This document shows positions 24,243-32,267 of a stretch of 32,582 nt of DNA, in pieces. Each line of letters opens with the position of its first letter. The first letter of the stretch is position 1. The stretch covers positions 1 through 32,582 of the forward strand of contig DLNM01000071.1 in assembly GCA_002479485.1 (NCBI GenBank), given 5' to 3'. A program made the translations under genes and the position numbers. The notes below the pieces were generated by a model. The model had not been told where the DNA came from. It ran no database searches and saw only the letters and a program-made list of their open reading frames with translations. The DNA is from Firmicutes bacterium UBA7510 (GTDB lineage Bacteria > Bacillota > Clostridia > Tissierellales > Sedimentibacteraceae).

Positions 24243-26135
24243 CTATTTATTTATTTTTCTAAAATAATCTTTGTTAATAATTATATCAGATACTTTTAAA
24301 TCAAGTAATTTATTTGATAAATCTTCTTTATAAATTTTCGGATCAATTATATAGCCAGTTTTCATATCATAAAATGTACTTGTATCACTAATATACATAT
24401 AGTCATCAGTTATGACTGAGCTATATCTTAAAACCGCATAACCCTCATCATTAGGAATATTTAGCATATCCTTACCTAACATATAAGGCATATCTAAGTC
24501 CATTAAATTAGCTATTGTTGGTAAAACATCAATTTGTCCTCCGACACTTTCTACTCTTTCCACTACATTAGCCCCTGGCACATGAACTATTACAGGTACC
24601 TTCTGTAAATTTTTCCAGTTAAATTCATTATATTCTACACCTAAAAATTCAGAAACATCTCCTTTTTGATCTTCAAATAATGCTGAATGATCGCCATAAA
24701 TAACAATTATTGAATTATCATAAATACCTTTTTCTTTAAGCATCTCAAATAATTTTTCTAATGCATAATCGTCATATCTAGCTCCCCTTAAAAAATTACC
24801 CAGCTGTTTTCCTTGATATTTACCAACATCGAGATTATCCATGCCTATAAATGCATCATAAGGATGGTGGCTGCTTAATGTAACATTAAAGGAATAAAAC
24901 TTGTTATTTAAATCTATCTTATCAAGTGTTTGCCTAAAAAAGGATTCGTCACTTACTGCCCATCCAATAACCTCATCTAATTCATAGCTGTATAAGTGAT
25001 AAAATGTTTCAAATCCAGCGTTATCGTAAAAGTTTTGTCTGTTCCAAAATGACGGCTTATAAGCATGAGATACATAAGTGTTATAACCTTCACTTTTTAA
25101 GGCTTTCGCTAAGGAATTATATAAGTTATTAGGATATCTAAAGTATACAGCTCCTGAACCTACTGGATATAAAGAGTTATTAATTAAAAATTCAGCATCA
25201 GAAGTGTTTCCGCCAGCAACTTGATTATAGATATTTTCCATATATACACTTTCTTTTATCAAGCTGTTTAAAAATGGTGTAATCTCTTGATTGTTAATAG
25301 TATTTTCTATAACAAACTCTTGCAATGCTTCAACCTGAACTACGATTAAGTTTCTATCTTTTGCAACTCCATTATATCTTGGGTTTTGAACTTTATTCGC
25401 ATTTTTATTTGCAAAATAATCTGATACTGTCAGCTTCTCTTCGGCTGTTAGTGCTCTTTTTCGTTCAACCTCATCATTTATGAAGTTTTTTATATCATAA
25501 TAGTGATAATATAAGATGCTTAAATCCTTTGCAGCGTAGTTTCTATCATAGGCATGTAAAGATGTGTTAGCTTTGTTAAAGTAACTGCTAAACATTAGAA
25601 ATGCAACAGTCATTACTATAGCTGATGATACAAAAGCATATCTTCTTTTTATAACATACGCAGGATATTTTTTCCTTAGTGCTCTTTTTATAAAGAAAAT
25701 TATTAAATATATAGGTAAATCTATAAAATAAACTATATCTTTAATTTTAAACAAGCTCCCTGCACTACCTGTTATATCTCCCACCAATTTCAATTGATAT
25801 ATTAGTGACACACTTATTGGCAACTGATAATACCTAAAATACAGGGTGTCAGCTAAAAACAGAACACTTAGAATTATATTAGTTACAAACAATGCTCCAT
25901 TTCTTCTTTTTTTAAATGCTAGGAATAATACTGAAAAAATCATCAATATAATGCTTATTGCTGCACGCATTGTATTTATATTAACATCATTATAATATGC
26001 TTCATTTATATTCAATCCTGTTGTAAACTGAAGATAAAATACTTTAACACCAATAGCAATTATAAAATATATATAATACATTACATCAATGATAATAGTA
26101 TTATATCTTATCAAAAAATCTTTTATCTTTTTCAT
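24243..26135 (-). CDS. LTA synthase family phosphoglycerol transferase
   Basis: A membrane sulfatase-fold enzyme that polymerises or transfers glycerol phosphate from phosphatidylglycerol onto a glycolipid or glycan. The 630 residues comprise five TM helices in the first 190, a linker, then the extracellular catalytic domain. Active-site residues match LtaS: Glu269 (VVQVEALQE), Thr311 nucleophile (GGNTSDAEF), the His pair in SSHHPYD (423-424), and Asp482-His483 (YGDHS). Full catalytic competence is expected. It leads the run DUF5693-csaB-tagA. The 255-base gap upstream (26136-26390) holds AT-rich promoter-like sequence for this gene and the divergent one, without a box I would defend. Confidence 0.93.
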   Translation of the reverse strand: MKKIKDFLIRYNTIIIDVMYYIYFIIAIGVKVFYLQFTTGLNINEAYYNDVNINTMRAAISIILMIFSVLFLAFKKRRNGALFVTNIILSVLFLADTLYFRYYQLPISVSLIYQLKLVGDITGSAGSLFKIKDIVYFIDLPIYLIIFFIKRALRKKYPAYVIKRRYAFVSSAIVMTVAFLMFSSYFNKANTSLHAYDRNYAAKDLSILYYHYYDIKNFINDEVERKRALTAEEKLTVSDYFANKNANKVQNPRYNGVAKDRNLIVVQVEALQEFVIENTINNQEITPFLNSLIKESVYMENIYNQVAGGNTSDAEFLINNSLYPVGSGAVYFRYPNNLYNSLAKALKSEGYNTYVSHAYKPSFWNRQNFYDNAGFETFYHLYSYELDEVIGWAVSDESFFRQTLDKIDLNNKFYSFNVTLSSHHPYDAFIGMDNLDVGKYQGKQLGNFLRGARYDDYALEKLFEMLKEKGIYDNSIIVIYGDHSALFEDQKGDVSEFLGVEYNEFNWKNLQKVPVIVHVPGANVVERVESVGGQIDVLPTIANLMDLDMPYMLGKDMLNIPNDEGYAVLRYSSVITDDYMYISDTSTFYDMKTGYIIDPKIYKEDLSNKLLDLKVSDIIINKDYFRKINK

Positions 26136-26390
26136 CGTACATCTCCAATTTCTTTTGCTAATATCTATAAAGTATAAGGTTATGCCTATGTTGACAATAA
26201 TTTTGTTTTATAAGCATACATATTATACAATATCACAAAACCATTAATAAATCAATATATTAATTTATCAATACAATTTTATATAAACAATATTAAATAT
26301 TTCTTAAACATTTTCTATTGTATTTATTATAGTTTTACTTTAAAATACTATTATCAGCAAGAGCGAAAGAAAATTTTTAGGAGGGACAAC

Positions 26391-26888
26391 TTGAAAAAAA
26401 TATTGATACTAATTTTAGTAATTGCTATTATATTTGCATTACCAATTAGTGCGGCACCCGGTGATAATAGCGATCCTATTGTTGTATTAAGTTACTTAAA
26501 CCAAAGATTTAACGAACTTATAGCAAAATATAATTTAGACAAAGTTGCTGAGCATGAAAAAACTATAGCTGAGCTTAAAGAAAAAATAAAAAATGGTAGC
26601 AATGGTGGCACTGGTGCAAGTACTCTTGAGGTAGTTAATCTAAAAGCAGGTGAAAAACTCATAGCAGGAGCTGGAGCAGAAATTATTTTAAGAGGTGGAA
26701 AAGCTACCGCTATAGCAAGTGATTTAGGTGGACTTTCAGATGTAACAAAAGCAGTAGATATAGCGCATGGTGTTGACATAGCTCCAAATCATTTACTTAT
26801 AGTTCCTCGTAACGACGGACGTGGTGTTTTGGCAACCACAGCAGCCATCTTAATGGTTAGAGGAGAATATAAAGTAGTAAGTCAATAA
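26391..26888 (+). CDS. Uncharacterised secreted protein
   Basis: I do not know this protein's function. The 165 residues have a clear signal peptide (MKKILILILVIAIIFALP, cleavage near ISA-AP), a short helical/coiled-coil segment (about 30-65: YLNQRFNELIAKY and EKTIAELKEKIK), a Gly/Ser linker, and a compact glycine-rich beta domain with LIAGAGAEIILRGGKATAIA, GGLSDVTKAVD and NHLLIVPRNDGRGV. The start is TTG with AGGAGGG five bases upstream; no ATG fits. It is monocistronic with its own terminator and divergent from the LTA synthase gene. A surface or spore/envelope role would be a guess. Confidence 0.8.
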   Translation: MKKILILILVIAIIFALPISAAPGDNSDPIVVLSYLNQRFNELIAKYNLDKVAEHEKTIAELKEKIKNGSNGGTGASTLEVVNLKAGEKLIAGAGAEIILRGGKATAIASDLGGLSDVTKAVDIAHGVDIAPNHLLIVPRNDGRGVLATTAAILMVRGEYKVVSQ

Positions 26889-26892
26889 TAAG

Positions 26893-26930
26893 AAGCTCTG
26901 AATTGTTTATATTATAAACAATCAGAGCTT
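26893..26930. terminator. Bidirectional terminator between convergent genes
   Basis: AAGCTCTGA...TCAGAGCTT extended by TTGTTTAT/ATAAACAA, followed by TTATTT on the plus strand and by TTATTATT on the minus strand. It serves the secreted-protein gene and the lipid kinase gene. Confidence 0.8.
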
Positions 26931-26937
26931 TATTTCT

Positions 26938-27894
26938 CTAATAAGCAAGATTTAGCGTTTCCTCAAGAACTGCTTGTTCGCATATTTGAGAGTTTTTTGG
27001 TATATTAAAATTAACTACAGATTCTGCAATTTCTAAATCTATTTCATTATAAACATAGCTTTCACCATCTATACATAGATTTATTGGAAAATTGCTTTTT
27101 ATACTTACTTTTCTACACTTTTTATACGTGCATATTTTTTTTATAGCCTTATTAATTAAGTGCTCACCTTTTTTATACTTATCTATAAGATTTAATATTT
27201 TAAATCTTGATACCTTTTTTACCAAGCATACATCTAATAATCCATCATTAATACCTGCATAAGGAGCACATTTGTATCCTCCGCCATAATAGGTACCATT
27301 AGCAACGACACTTAATAAAAAATTGTCTTTAATTACGTCCCCATCATCAAATTCAATTTCAAGGGCTTTACCAAGTCTTTTTAATAAGCTATATAAAACG
27401 GATAGATAATAACATCCCGGTCCAGATATAAAAGGTATCCTTTTAAATTTATGCATATTAAAAGCAACATCTGCATCAAATCCAATATTGCAAACAGATA
27501 CTGCATACTCGTCCTTAATTTTTATTAAGTCAATTGGTACAATATTTCCATTAATTTGCATATCAATATTATAAAAGTTATCATTAGATGTAAAGTTTTT
27601 CACAAAATCATTTCCGCTACCGCATGGAATTAAACCTACGCTTACATGATTGTATTTACAAGCAATGTTTACAACCTCATGCAAAGTACCGTCCCCGCCA
27701 CATGCATAAAAAATATAAGGTTTATTATCCTTGCATTTTTCCTCAACATAATATTTACTATCTCCCCTACCCCTTGTAACATATATCTCGTAGCATTCTT
27801 CTTTACCTTTAAAATAACTGTTTATTGTTTTTTCTAGCTCAATTTGGTATTTACCGTTTCCAGCTACTGGATTGATTATAAATATATGCTTCAT
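26938..27894 (-). CDS. Diacylglycerol kinase family lipid kinase
   Basis: An ATP-dependent kinase of the DagK/YegS family, probably phosphorylating diacylglycerol released when LTA synthase uses phosphatidylglycerol. The 318 residues show the N-terminal INPVAGNGK, nucleotide motif GGDGTLHEV, GLIPCGSGNDF, and C-domain motifs NIGFDADVA, SVVANGTYYGGGYKCAP and NDGLLDVCLV. An ATG 17 codons upstream (27945) would run through a hairpin of the hp2 family; I choose 27894, where the family N-terminus MKHIFIINP begins and a GAGAGAGG lies upstream. Its proximity to the LTA synthase gene supports a lipid-recycling role. Confidence 0.92.
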   Translation of the reverse strand: MKHIFIINPVAGNGKYQIELEKTINSYFKGKEECYEIYVTRGRGDSKYYVEEKCKDNKPYIFYACGGDGTLHEVVNIACKYNHVSVGLIPCGSGNDFVKNFTSNDNFYNIDMQINGNIVPIDLIKIKDEYAVSVCNIGFDADVAFNMHKFKRIPFISGPGCYYLSVLYSLLKRLGKALEIEFDDGDVIKDNFLLSVVANGTYYGGGYKCAPYAGINDGLLDVCLVKKVSRFKILNLIDKYKKGEHLINKAIKKICTYKKCRKVSIKSNFPINLCIDGESYVYNEIDLEIAESVVNFNIPKNSQICEQAVLEETLNLAY

Positions 27895-27910
27895 TTTTCC
27901 CTCTCTCATT

Positions 27911-27927
27911 ATGCCACGAAGTGGCAA
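27911..27927 (-). repeat. hp2-type hairpin before dagK-like gene
   Basis: Minus strand TTGCCAC-TTC-GTGGCAT, then AATGAGAGAGG and the start. The core GCCAC/GTGGC pairs as in the pheT copy and differs from GCCGC/GCGGC elsewhere by a compensated base pair. No hp1 is visible upstream. Confidence 0.65.
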
Positions 27928-28157
27928 CACAATTAAATCTATCATGCAAATTATACTATATTTTTTTTTATTTTAAAAGCATATTTTAGTAATAACTGTA
28001 ATTCAAAAATATAGAATTATAAATACATTTTATTGACAAATATCTAATATAGTATTAGAATATTATCTAATGAATAATTTACCATTTTTCCTAATATTAT
28101 AAATAGTAATTGGGCATATTTACTTTAAATATGTATTTATAAATGCATGTTTGAGAA

Positions 28158-28186
28158 TTGAAAAAACATTATACACATGTTATAAT
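28158..28186 (+). promoter_or_regulatory. Promoter of the DUF3343-tldDE operon
   Basis: TTGAAA (28158-28163), 17-base spacer, TATAAT (28181-28186). Near-consensus; it starts a leader of about 60 bases. The wider gap 27895-28255 otherwise holds the dagK-side hairpin, a TATAAT-like box on the minus strand near 27950, and AT-rich sequence without a gene. Confidence 0.8.
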
Positions 28187-28255
28187 ATCGAAGATATTTA
28201 AAAAACAACTATGATAAAATAACGTTTATAACATTTACGAATCAGGAGAAAAAAT

Positions 28256-28483
28256 ATGAATGGCTATTGCTTAATTACATTTAAATCTATAACATATGCT
28301 ATGCAATTTGAAAAACTAATGAAATCAAATAATATTGAATTTAAATTAATCCCAGTTCCACGTTCAATCAGTGCAAGCTGCGGAATGTGCGGGAAATTTG
28401 ATATTGAAAAAAAAGACATTATATTAGAGCTATGTGATGAAAATAATATTTTGTATGAACAAACATATGAATTTTATAATTAA
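28256..28483 (+). CDS. DUF3343 protein, possible Se/S carrier
   Basis: A 75-residue protein of the DUF3343 family, annotated in databases as a putative selenium/sulfur carrier. Seen: GYCLITFKSITYAMQFEKLM at the N-terminus, IPVPRSISASCGMCGKF with two cysteines three apart (CGMC), and a C-terminal acidic tail. The CGMC/P-R-S-I-S-A-S-C-G region is the family hallmark. The start has AGGAG about 7 bases upstream. It is the first gene after the 28158 promoter and 14 bases from the next gene. Confidence 0.85.
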   Translation: MNGYCLITFKSITYAMQFEKLMKSNNIEFKLIPVPRSISASCGMCGKFDIEKKDIILELCDENNILYEQTYEFYN

Positions 28484-28497
28484 AAAGGTGGTAAACT

Positions 28498-28776
28498 ATG
28501 TATCGACTATGGGCTAAAGCTATAAAAAACAATAAAATCATCAATTCCATAGATGTAAAAAATGGTGAGAATATCACTCAAGAGCAAAAGCTAAAAAAAT
28601 GCCTATCTGAAATATTTTATAAGTTAGATGTAAGTGCACCTGTATGGCTTCCAAAGCATGATAAAGAATTTATGGAATTTAAAAAAATTATTTTTTATAA
28701 AGATGATTTCATAGACGATGTTATTTTTGACAAGCTAGAGATTGACTTAATAGATGATGGTATCAAAATAAAATAA
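28498..28776 (+). CDS. Uncharacterised 92-residue protein
   Basis: Unknown function. It is soluble, charged and mostly helix/strand, with no signal peptide, no cysteine pair and no known motif. Distinctive: MYRLWAKAIKNNKI at the start and VSAPVWLPKHDKEFMEFKK, a conserved-looking Trp-Leu-Pro-Lys-His segment. GGTGG is 7 bases before ATG. It lies between a DUF3343 gene and tldD in one direction, so it is probably co-transcribed; I infer nothing further. Confidence 0.75.
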   Translation: MYRLWAKAIKNNKIINSIDVKNGENITQEQKLKKCLSEIFYKLDVSAPVWLPKHDKEFMEFKKIIFYKDDFIDDVIFDKLEIDLIDDGIKIK

Positions 28777-28801
28777 ATTCGATATCATATTAAAATGAGA
28801 A

Positions 28802-28850
28802 AGAGTGAAATGTATTTCACTCTAAATATTATGATGCCGATAAGCGGCAT
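28802..28850 (+). repeat. Two-hairpin element before tldD (hp1 + hp2)
   Basis: hp1 AGAGTGAAAT/ATTTCACTCT (28802-28823), a 10-base spacer, hp2 ATGCCG-ATAAG-CGGCAT (28834-28850), then AAT and GGAGG of tldD. Same order and spacing as the pheT and tldE copies. The gene start is 13 bases past hp2. Confidence 0.75.
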
Positions 28851-28863
28851 AATGGAGGAAATT

Positions 28864-30249
28864 ATGTTAAATAAAGCGCTAATTGAAGATACGCTAAATG
28901 CTGCATTATCAACTGGTGGTGATTTTGCAGAAATCTTTGTTGAAGACAGAACAAATAGTCAGATAGAGCTAATAGGCGGTAAAATCGAATCAACTACTTC
29001 TGGAAGAGACTATGGCGTAGGAATTAGAATTTATAAAGGATTTAATAGTGTTTATGCCTACACTAATAAATCTGATAAGGATTCGCTGATATCTACTGCT
29101 AAAAAAGCAGCTCAAGCTATGCAAGGAGCTCAAAATAATATAACAATCAATCTTATTAAGACGGACATTATTAACAACCATAAAATATTAAGTGATCCTG
29201 ATAAAATTGCTAAAACTAAAAAAGTAGAAGCAATGAGAAAGGCTTATGAGGCTGCTAAAAATTATGACAGTGTAATATCTCAGGTTACGGTTAGACACCT
29301 TGATCATGATCAACATATTATGATTGCAAACTCCGAAGGACTTTGGAAGGAAGACAGAAGAGTGAGAAATAGAATTTTAGTTAATTCTGTAGCTTCAAAG
29401 GATGGAGAAATGCAATCAGGCTCTATGAGTCCCGGTGCAATGAAAGGCTTTGAATTTATCGAAAATCTGGATCTTGAAGCAATTGGTAAAGAAGCATCTC
29501 GTATAGCAAAAACGATGGTAAATGCAAAATACTGTCCTAGTGGAAAATTCCCTGTTATTATAGATAACGGATTTGGAGGAGTTATCTTCCACGAAGCATG
29601 TGGACACGGACTTGAAGCTACTTCAGTTGCCAAAGGTACATCCATTTACTGCAATAAAGTAGGTCAAAAAATAGCTTCAAGCTTAGTAACAGCTATAGAT
29701 GACGGAACCTTACCTAATGAGTGGGGCTCAATTAATATAGATGATGAAGGTAATCCTTCACAAAAAAATGTTTTAATTGAAAACGGTATACTTAAAGGAT
29801 ATATGATTGATAGACTAAACGGTAGAAGAATGGGTATGGAGTCTACAGGCTCAGGTAGAAGAGAGTCCTATAAATTTGCTCCAACATCAAGAATGACAAA
29901 CACATATATAGCAGCTGGAACTTCCTCAAAAGAAGAAATATTTGCAAATACAGAATTTGGAATATATGCACGCTACATGGGCGGTGGCTCAGTAGATCCT
30001 AGTACAGGGGATTTTAACTTTGCAGTTATGGAAGGCTATATAGTTGAAAATGGAAAAATTACTACTCCTGTTCGTGGTGCCACTCTTATAGGTAAAGGTA
30101 TAGAGGTTTTAACAAAAATAGATATGATTTCAGACAACATGACTTTTGGTCAAGGTATGTGCGGTTCATTAAGTGGTAGTGTTCCAACAAATGTTGGTCA
30201 ACCACTCCTAAGAGTTTCAGAAATAACTGTAGGTGGAAGAGAGGAATAA
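28864..30249 (+). CDS. tldD: TldD metalloprotease subunit
   Basis: Catalytic subunit of the TldD/TldE heterodimer, a zinc peptidase that degrades or trims peptides (known for microcin maturation in enterobacteria). The 461 residues have the zinc motif HEACGHGLEA at 243-252 (His243, His248). C-terminal motifs GYMIDRLNGRRMGMESTGSGRRES, GGGSVDPSTGDFNFAV and TPVRGATLIGKGIEVL are present. An in-frame ATG 23 codons upstream crosses the hairpin element; ATG 28864 with GGAGG 5 bases upstream is preferred. Co-directional with tldE. Confidence 0.95.
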   Translation: MLNKALIEDTLNAALSTGGDFAEIFVEDRTNSQIELIGGKIESTTSGRDYGVGIRIYKGFNSVYAYTNKSDKDSLISTAKKAAQAMQGAQNNITINLIKTDIINNHKILSDPDKIAKTKKVEAMRKAYEAAKNYDSVISQVTVRHLDHDQHIMIANSEGLWKEDRRVRNRILVNSVASKDGEMQSGSMSPGAMKGFEFIENLDLEAIGKEASRIAKTMVNAKYCPSGKFPVIIDNGFGGVIFHEACGHGLEATSVAKGTSIYCNKVGQKIASSLVTAIDDGTLPNEWGSINIDDEGNPSQKNVLIENGILKGYMIDRLNGRRMGMESTGSGRRESYKFAPTSRMTNTYIAAGTSSKEEIFANTEFGIYARYMGGGSVDPSTGDFNFAVMEGYIVENGKITTPVRGATLIGKGIEVLTKIDMISDNMTFGQGMCGSLSGSVPTNVGQPLLRVSEITVGGREE

Positions 30250-30250
30250 A

Positions 30251-30360
30251 AGTGAAGAAAAAACACTCTTCACTCTATGGAAGAATCAAAAAAACGATTC
30301 TTCAAGTGTGAAATATTTTTTATTTCACACTGAAATTATGATAATGCCGCGGAGCGGCAT
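30251..30360 (+). repeat. Triple hairpin plus hp2 between tldD and tldE
   Basis: Begins 1 base after the tldD stop: AGTGAAGA/TCTTCACT (30251-30274), GAAGAATC/GATTCTTC (30280-30303), AGTGTGAAATA/TATTTCACACT (30305-30331, perfect 11 bp), then hp2 ATGCCGC-GGA-GCGGCAT (30344-30360), AAT and GGAGG of tldE. The first and third are hp1-like. It looks like an hp1-hp2 element with an extra inserted or duplicated hairpin pair. Confidence 0.75.
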
Positions 30361-30373
30361 AATGGAGGTAATT

Positions 30374-31711
30374 ATGGATAAGAAAGCTTTAATAGATAAA
30401 TTATTTCAATTAGGAAAAGAGCGCGGTCTAGAAGATATGGAGGTATCTTATAGAAATGGTACTTCTTTTTCATTAAGTATATTTAAAAGTGAACTTGATG
30501 ATTATAGTTTATCGGAATCAGATGTTCTATCATTTAGAGGTATTTATAATGGTAAAATGGGCTATTCATATACAGAAAAAGTAGATGAAACATCTATTGA
30601 ATTACTTGTTAATGGAGCTATAGAAAACGCTAAAATAATTAGTTCTGAAGACGAGGTAGAAATATTTGCTGGTTCAAAGGAATACAAAGAAGTTAATTCA
30701 TACAATCCAAGTCTTGACAATGTAAGTGAGCTTGAAAAAATAGAATTTGCTAAGAAAGCAGAAGAAATAGCTTACAGTCTTGATAAAAGAGTATCAACAG
30801 TTCAATCATGCAATTATGTAGATGAATCTTCTGAATCAATAATTTGCAATACAAAGGGTTTAAACTTGCACAAAAAATCAAATTTAACATTATCATATAT
30901 CGGTGTTGTTGTAAAAGATGGCGATGATATTAAATCAAAATATTCATTTGTATGTGGCAGAGATTTTTCAAAATTTGATGCAGAAAAATTGGCTAAAGAG
31001 GCTGTTGAGGAAGCATTATCTATGCTTGGTGCTAAGTCAATAAAATCTGGTAACTACCCTATCATTGTAAGAAATGATACTATGGTAGATTTACTTCAAG
31101 CATTTACTGGCATATTCTCAGCAGAAAGTGTTCAAAAGGATTTATCATTACTAAAAGGAAAATTAAACGAGCAAATTGCATCAACAAAGTTGACTTTAGT
31201 TGATGATCCATTTATGGAAGGTGGTCTAGCCTCTAGATCATATGACTTTGAAGGAGCGGCATGTACATTTAAAAATGTAATTGAAAATGGTGTTTTAAAA
31301 ACATACTTATACAATTTAAAAACAGCTAAAAAAGCTAACGTTGAAACTACTGGAAATTCATTAGGAGGTTCAGGTATAGGTCCTTCTAACTTCTATATTA
31401 AAAATGGAGATAAAAGTCTAGATGAAATAGTTAGTACTATCGATAAAGGATTACTTATAACAAACCTTGATGGTCTACATGCTGGACTTAATACAATATC
31501 CGGTGACTTTTCTTTATCAGCATCTGGATATGAAATTGAAAATGGTAAAATAAAAAGACCAGTTGAACAAATTACAGTAGCAGGAAACTTCTTTAATATG
31601 ATTAAAAATATTGAAGAAATAGGAAATGATTTAAAATTCGGATTACCTGGATCATCATACATTGGATGCCCATCAATCAAATTTAAATCACTAGCAGTTT
31701 CTGGTGAATAA
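30374..31711 (+). CDS. tldE: TldE/PmbA subunit
   Basis: Partner of TldD in the heterodimeric peptidase, 445 residues. As expected for TldE, it lacks an HExxxH zinc motif. Family features are visible: LGKERGLEDMEVSYRNG, an N-terminal beta-rich domain, VDDPFMEGGLASRSYDFEG, TYLYNLKTAKKANVETTGN, and the C-terminal segment NLDGLHAGLNTISGDFSLSA. An in-frame upstream start at 30233 would fuse hairpin sequence to the protein; ATG 30374 with GGAGG 5 bases upstream is preferred. It follows tldD and is closed by the long inverted repeat at 31735-31823. Confidence 0.95.
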   Translation: MDKKALIDKLFQLGKERGLEDMEVSYRNGTSFSLSIFKSELDDYSLSESDVLSFRGIYNGKMGYSYTEKVDETSIELLVNGAIENAKIISSEDEVEIFAGSKEYKEVNSYNPSLDNVSELEKIEFAKKAEEIAYSLDKRVSTVQSCNYVDESSESIICNTKGLNLHKKSNLTLSYIGVVVKDGDDIKSKYSFVCGRDFSKFDAEKLAKEAVEEALSMLGAKSIKSGNYPIIVRNDTMVDLLQAFTGIFSAESVQKDLSLLKGKLNEQIASTKLTLVDDPFMEGGLASRSYDFEGAACTFKNVIENGVLKTYLYNLKTAKKANVETTGNSLGGSGIGPSNFYIKNGDKSLDEIVSTIDKGLLITNLDGLHAGLNTISGDFSLSASGYEIENGKIKRPVEQITVAGNFFNMIKNIEEIGNDLKFGLPGSSYIGCPSIKFKSLAVSGE

Positions 31712-31734
31712 AAATTATAAGTGAATTGATAAAT

Positions 31735-31823
31735 AGGTGAAAAGGTGAAATTTAATGAAATTTCTCGGAGCAATAAAAAAAGGTTCCAAGAAATTTATAA
31801 AAATTTTCCTTTTCACCTTTTTT
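31735..31823. terminator. Long imperfect inverted repeat, probable bidirectional terminator
   Basis: Outer arms AGGTGAAAAGG and CCTTTTCACCT (31735-31745, 31808-31818), inner arms AAATTTCT...GGA and TCC...AGAAATTT (31758-31796), then TTTTTT on the plus strand. It lies between the convergent tldE and DUF378 genes. The 5' end reads GGTGAA, like the hp1 family, so it may be a larger relative. Confidence 0.7.
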
Positions 31824-31838
31824 GCTTTAATCTTATTT

Positions 31839-32036
31839 TTATCTAGTCTTTTCGTATTCGTTAAATAGTAAAGTGATGCAGTATAATCCTGCTAGACCAA
31901 CTAAACCATATACAATTCGACTAAGAAGCATTGCTTGACCACCAAATATTGCAGCTACAAAATCAAACTGAAATAATGATATCAAACCCCAGTTAATTGC
32001 TCCAATTATTACTAAAATAAGTGCAAATTTATCCAT
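31839..32036 (-). CDS. DUF378 membrane protein (YuzA-like)
   Basis: A 65-residue protein with two TM helices (about 4-22 and 36-56) and the family start MDKFALILVIIGAINWGLI, followed by FGGQAMLLSRIVYGLVGLAGLY. This family is widespread in Firmicutes and of unknown function. RBS GGAGG lies about 7 bases before ATG. Monocistronic, convergent with tldE. Confidence 0.9.
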   Translation of the reverse strand: MDKFALILVIIGAINWGLISLFQFDFVAAIFGGQAMLLSRIVYGLVGLAGLYCITLLFNEYEKTR

Positions 32037-32267
32037 AAATAAAATCCTCCTAAGTATATACTAATATTTTCAATATTGATACAATATTTAAAAAATATTA
32101 TTTGCAATATTTTCAATATTATTATTTAAAGTTATTATTTCATAAATTTGCTATTATATTCATAATTATTATTTTTTTATTTTTTTACCGCTAATTACAC
32201 CTATGGTAGCATAAATAACAATTATGAATATACTAATTTAAAGTACACTTTGAGGAGGTATATTCGT

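Noticed and set aside
32063..32120. A 15-base direct repeat AATATTTTCAATATT (32063-32077 and 32106-32120).
   Set aside because: Low-complexity AATATT-rich intergenic sequence; no regular array or flanking structure.
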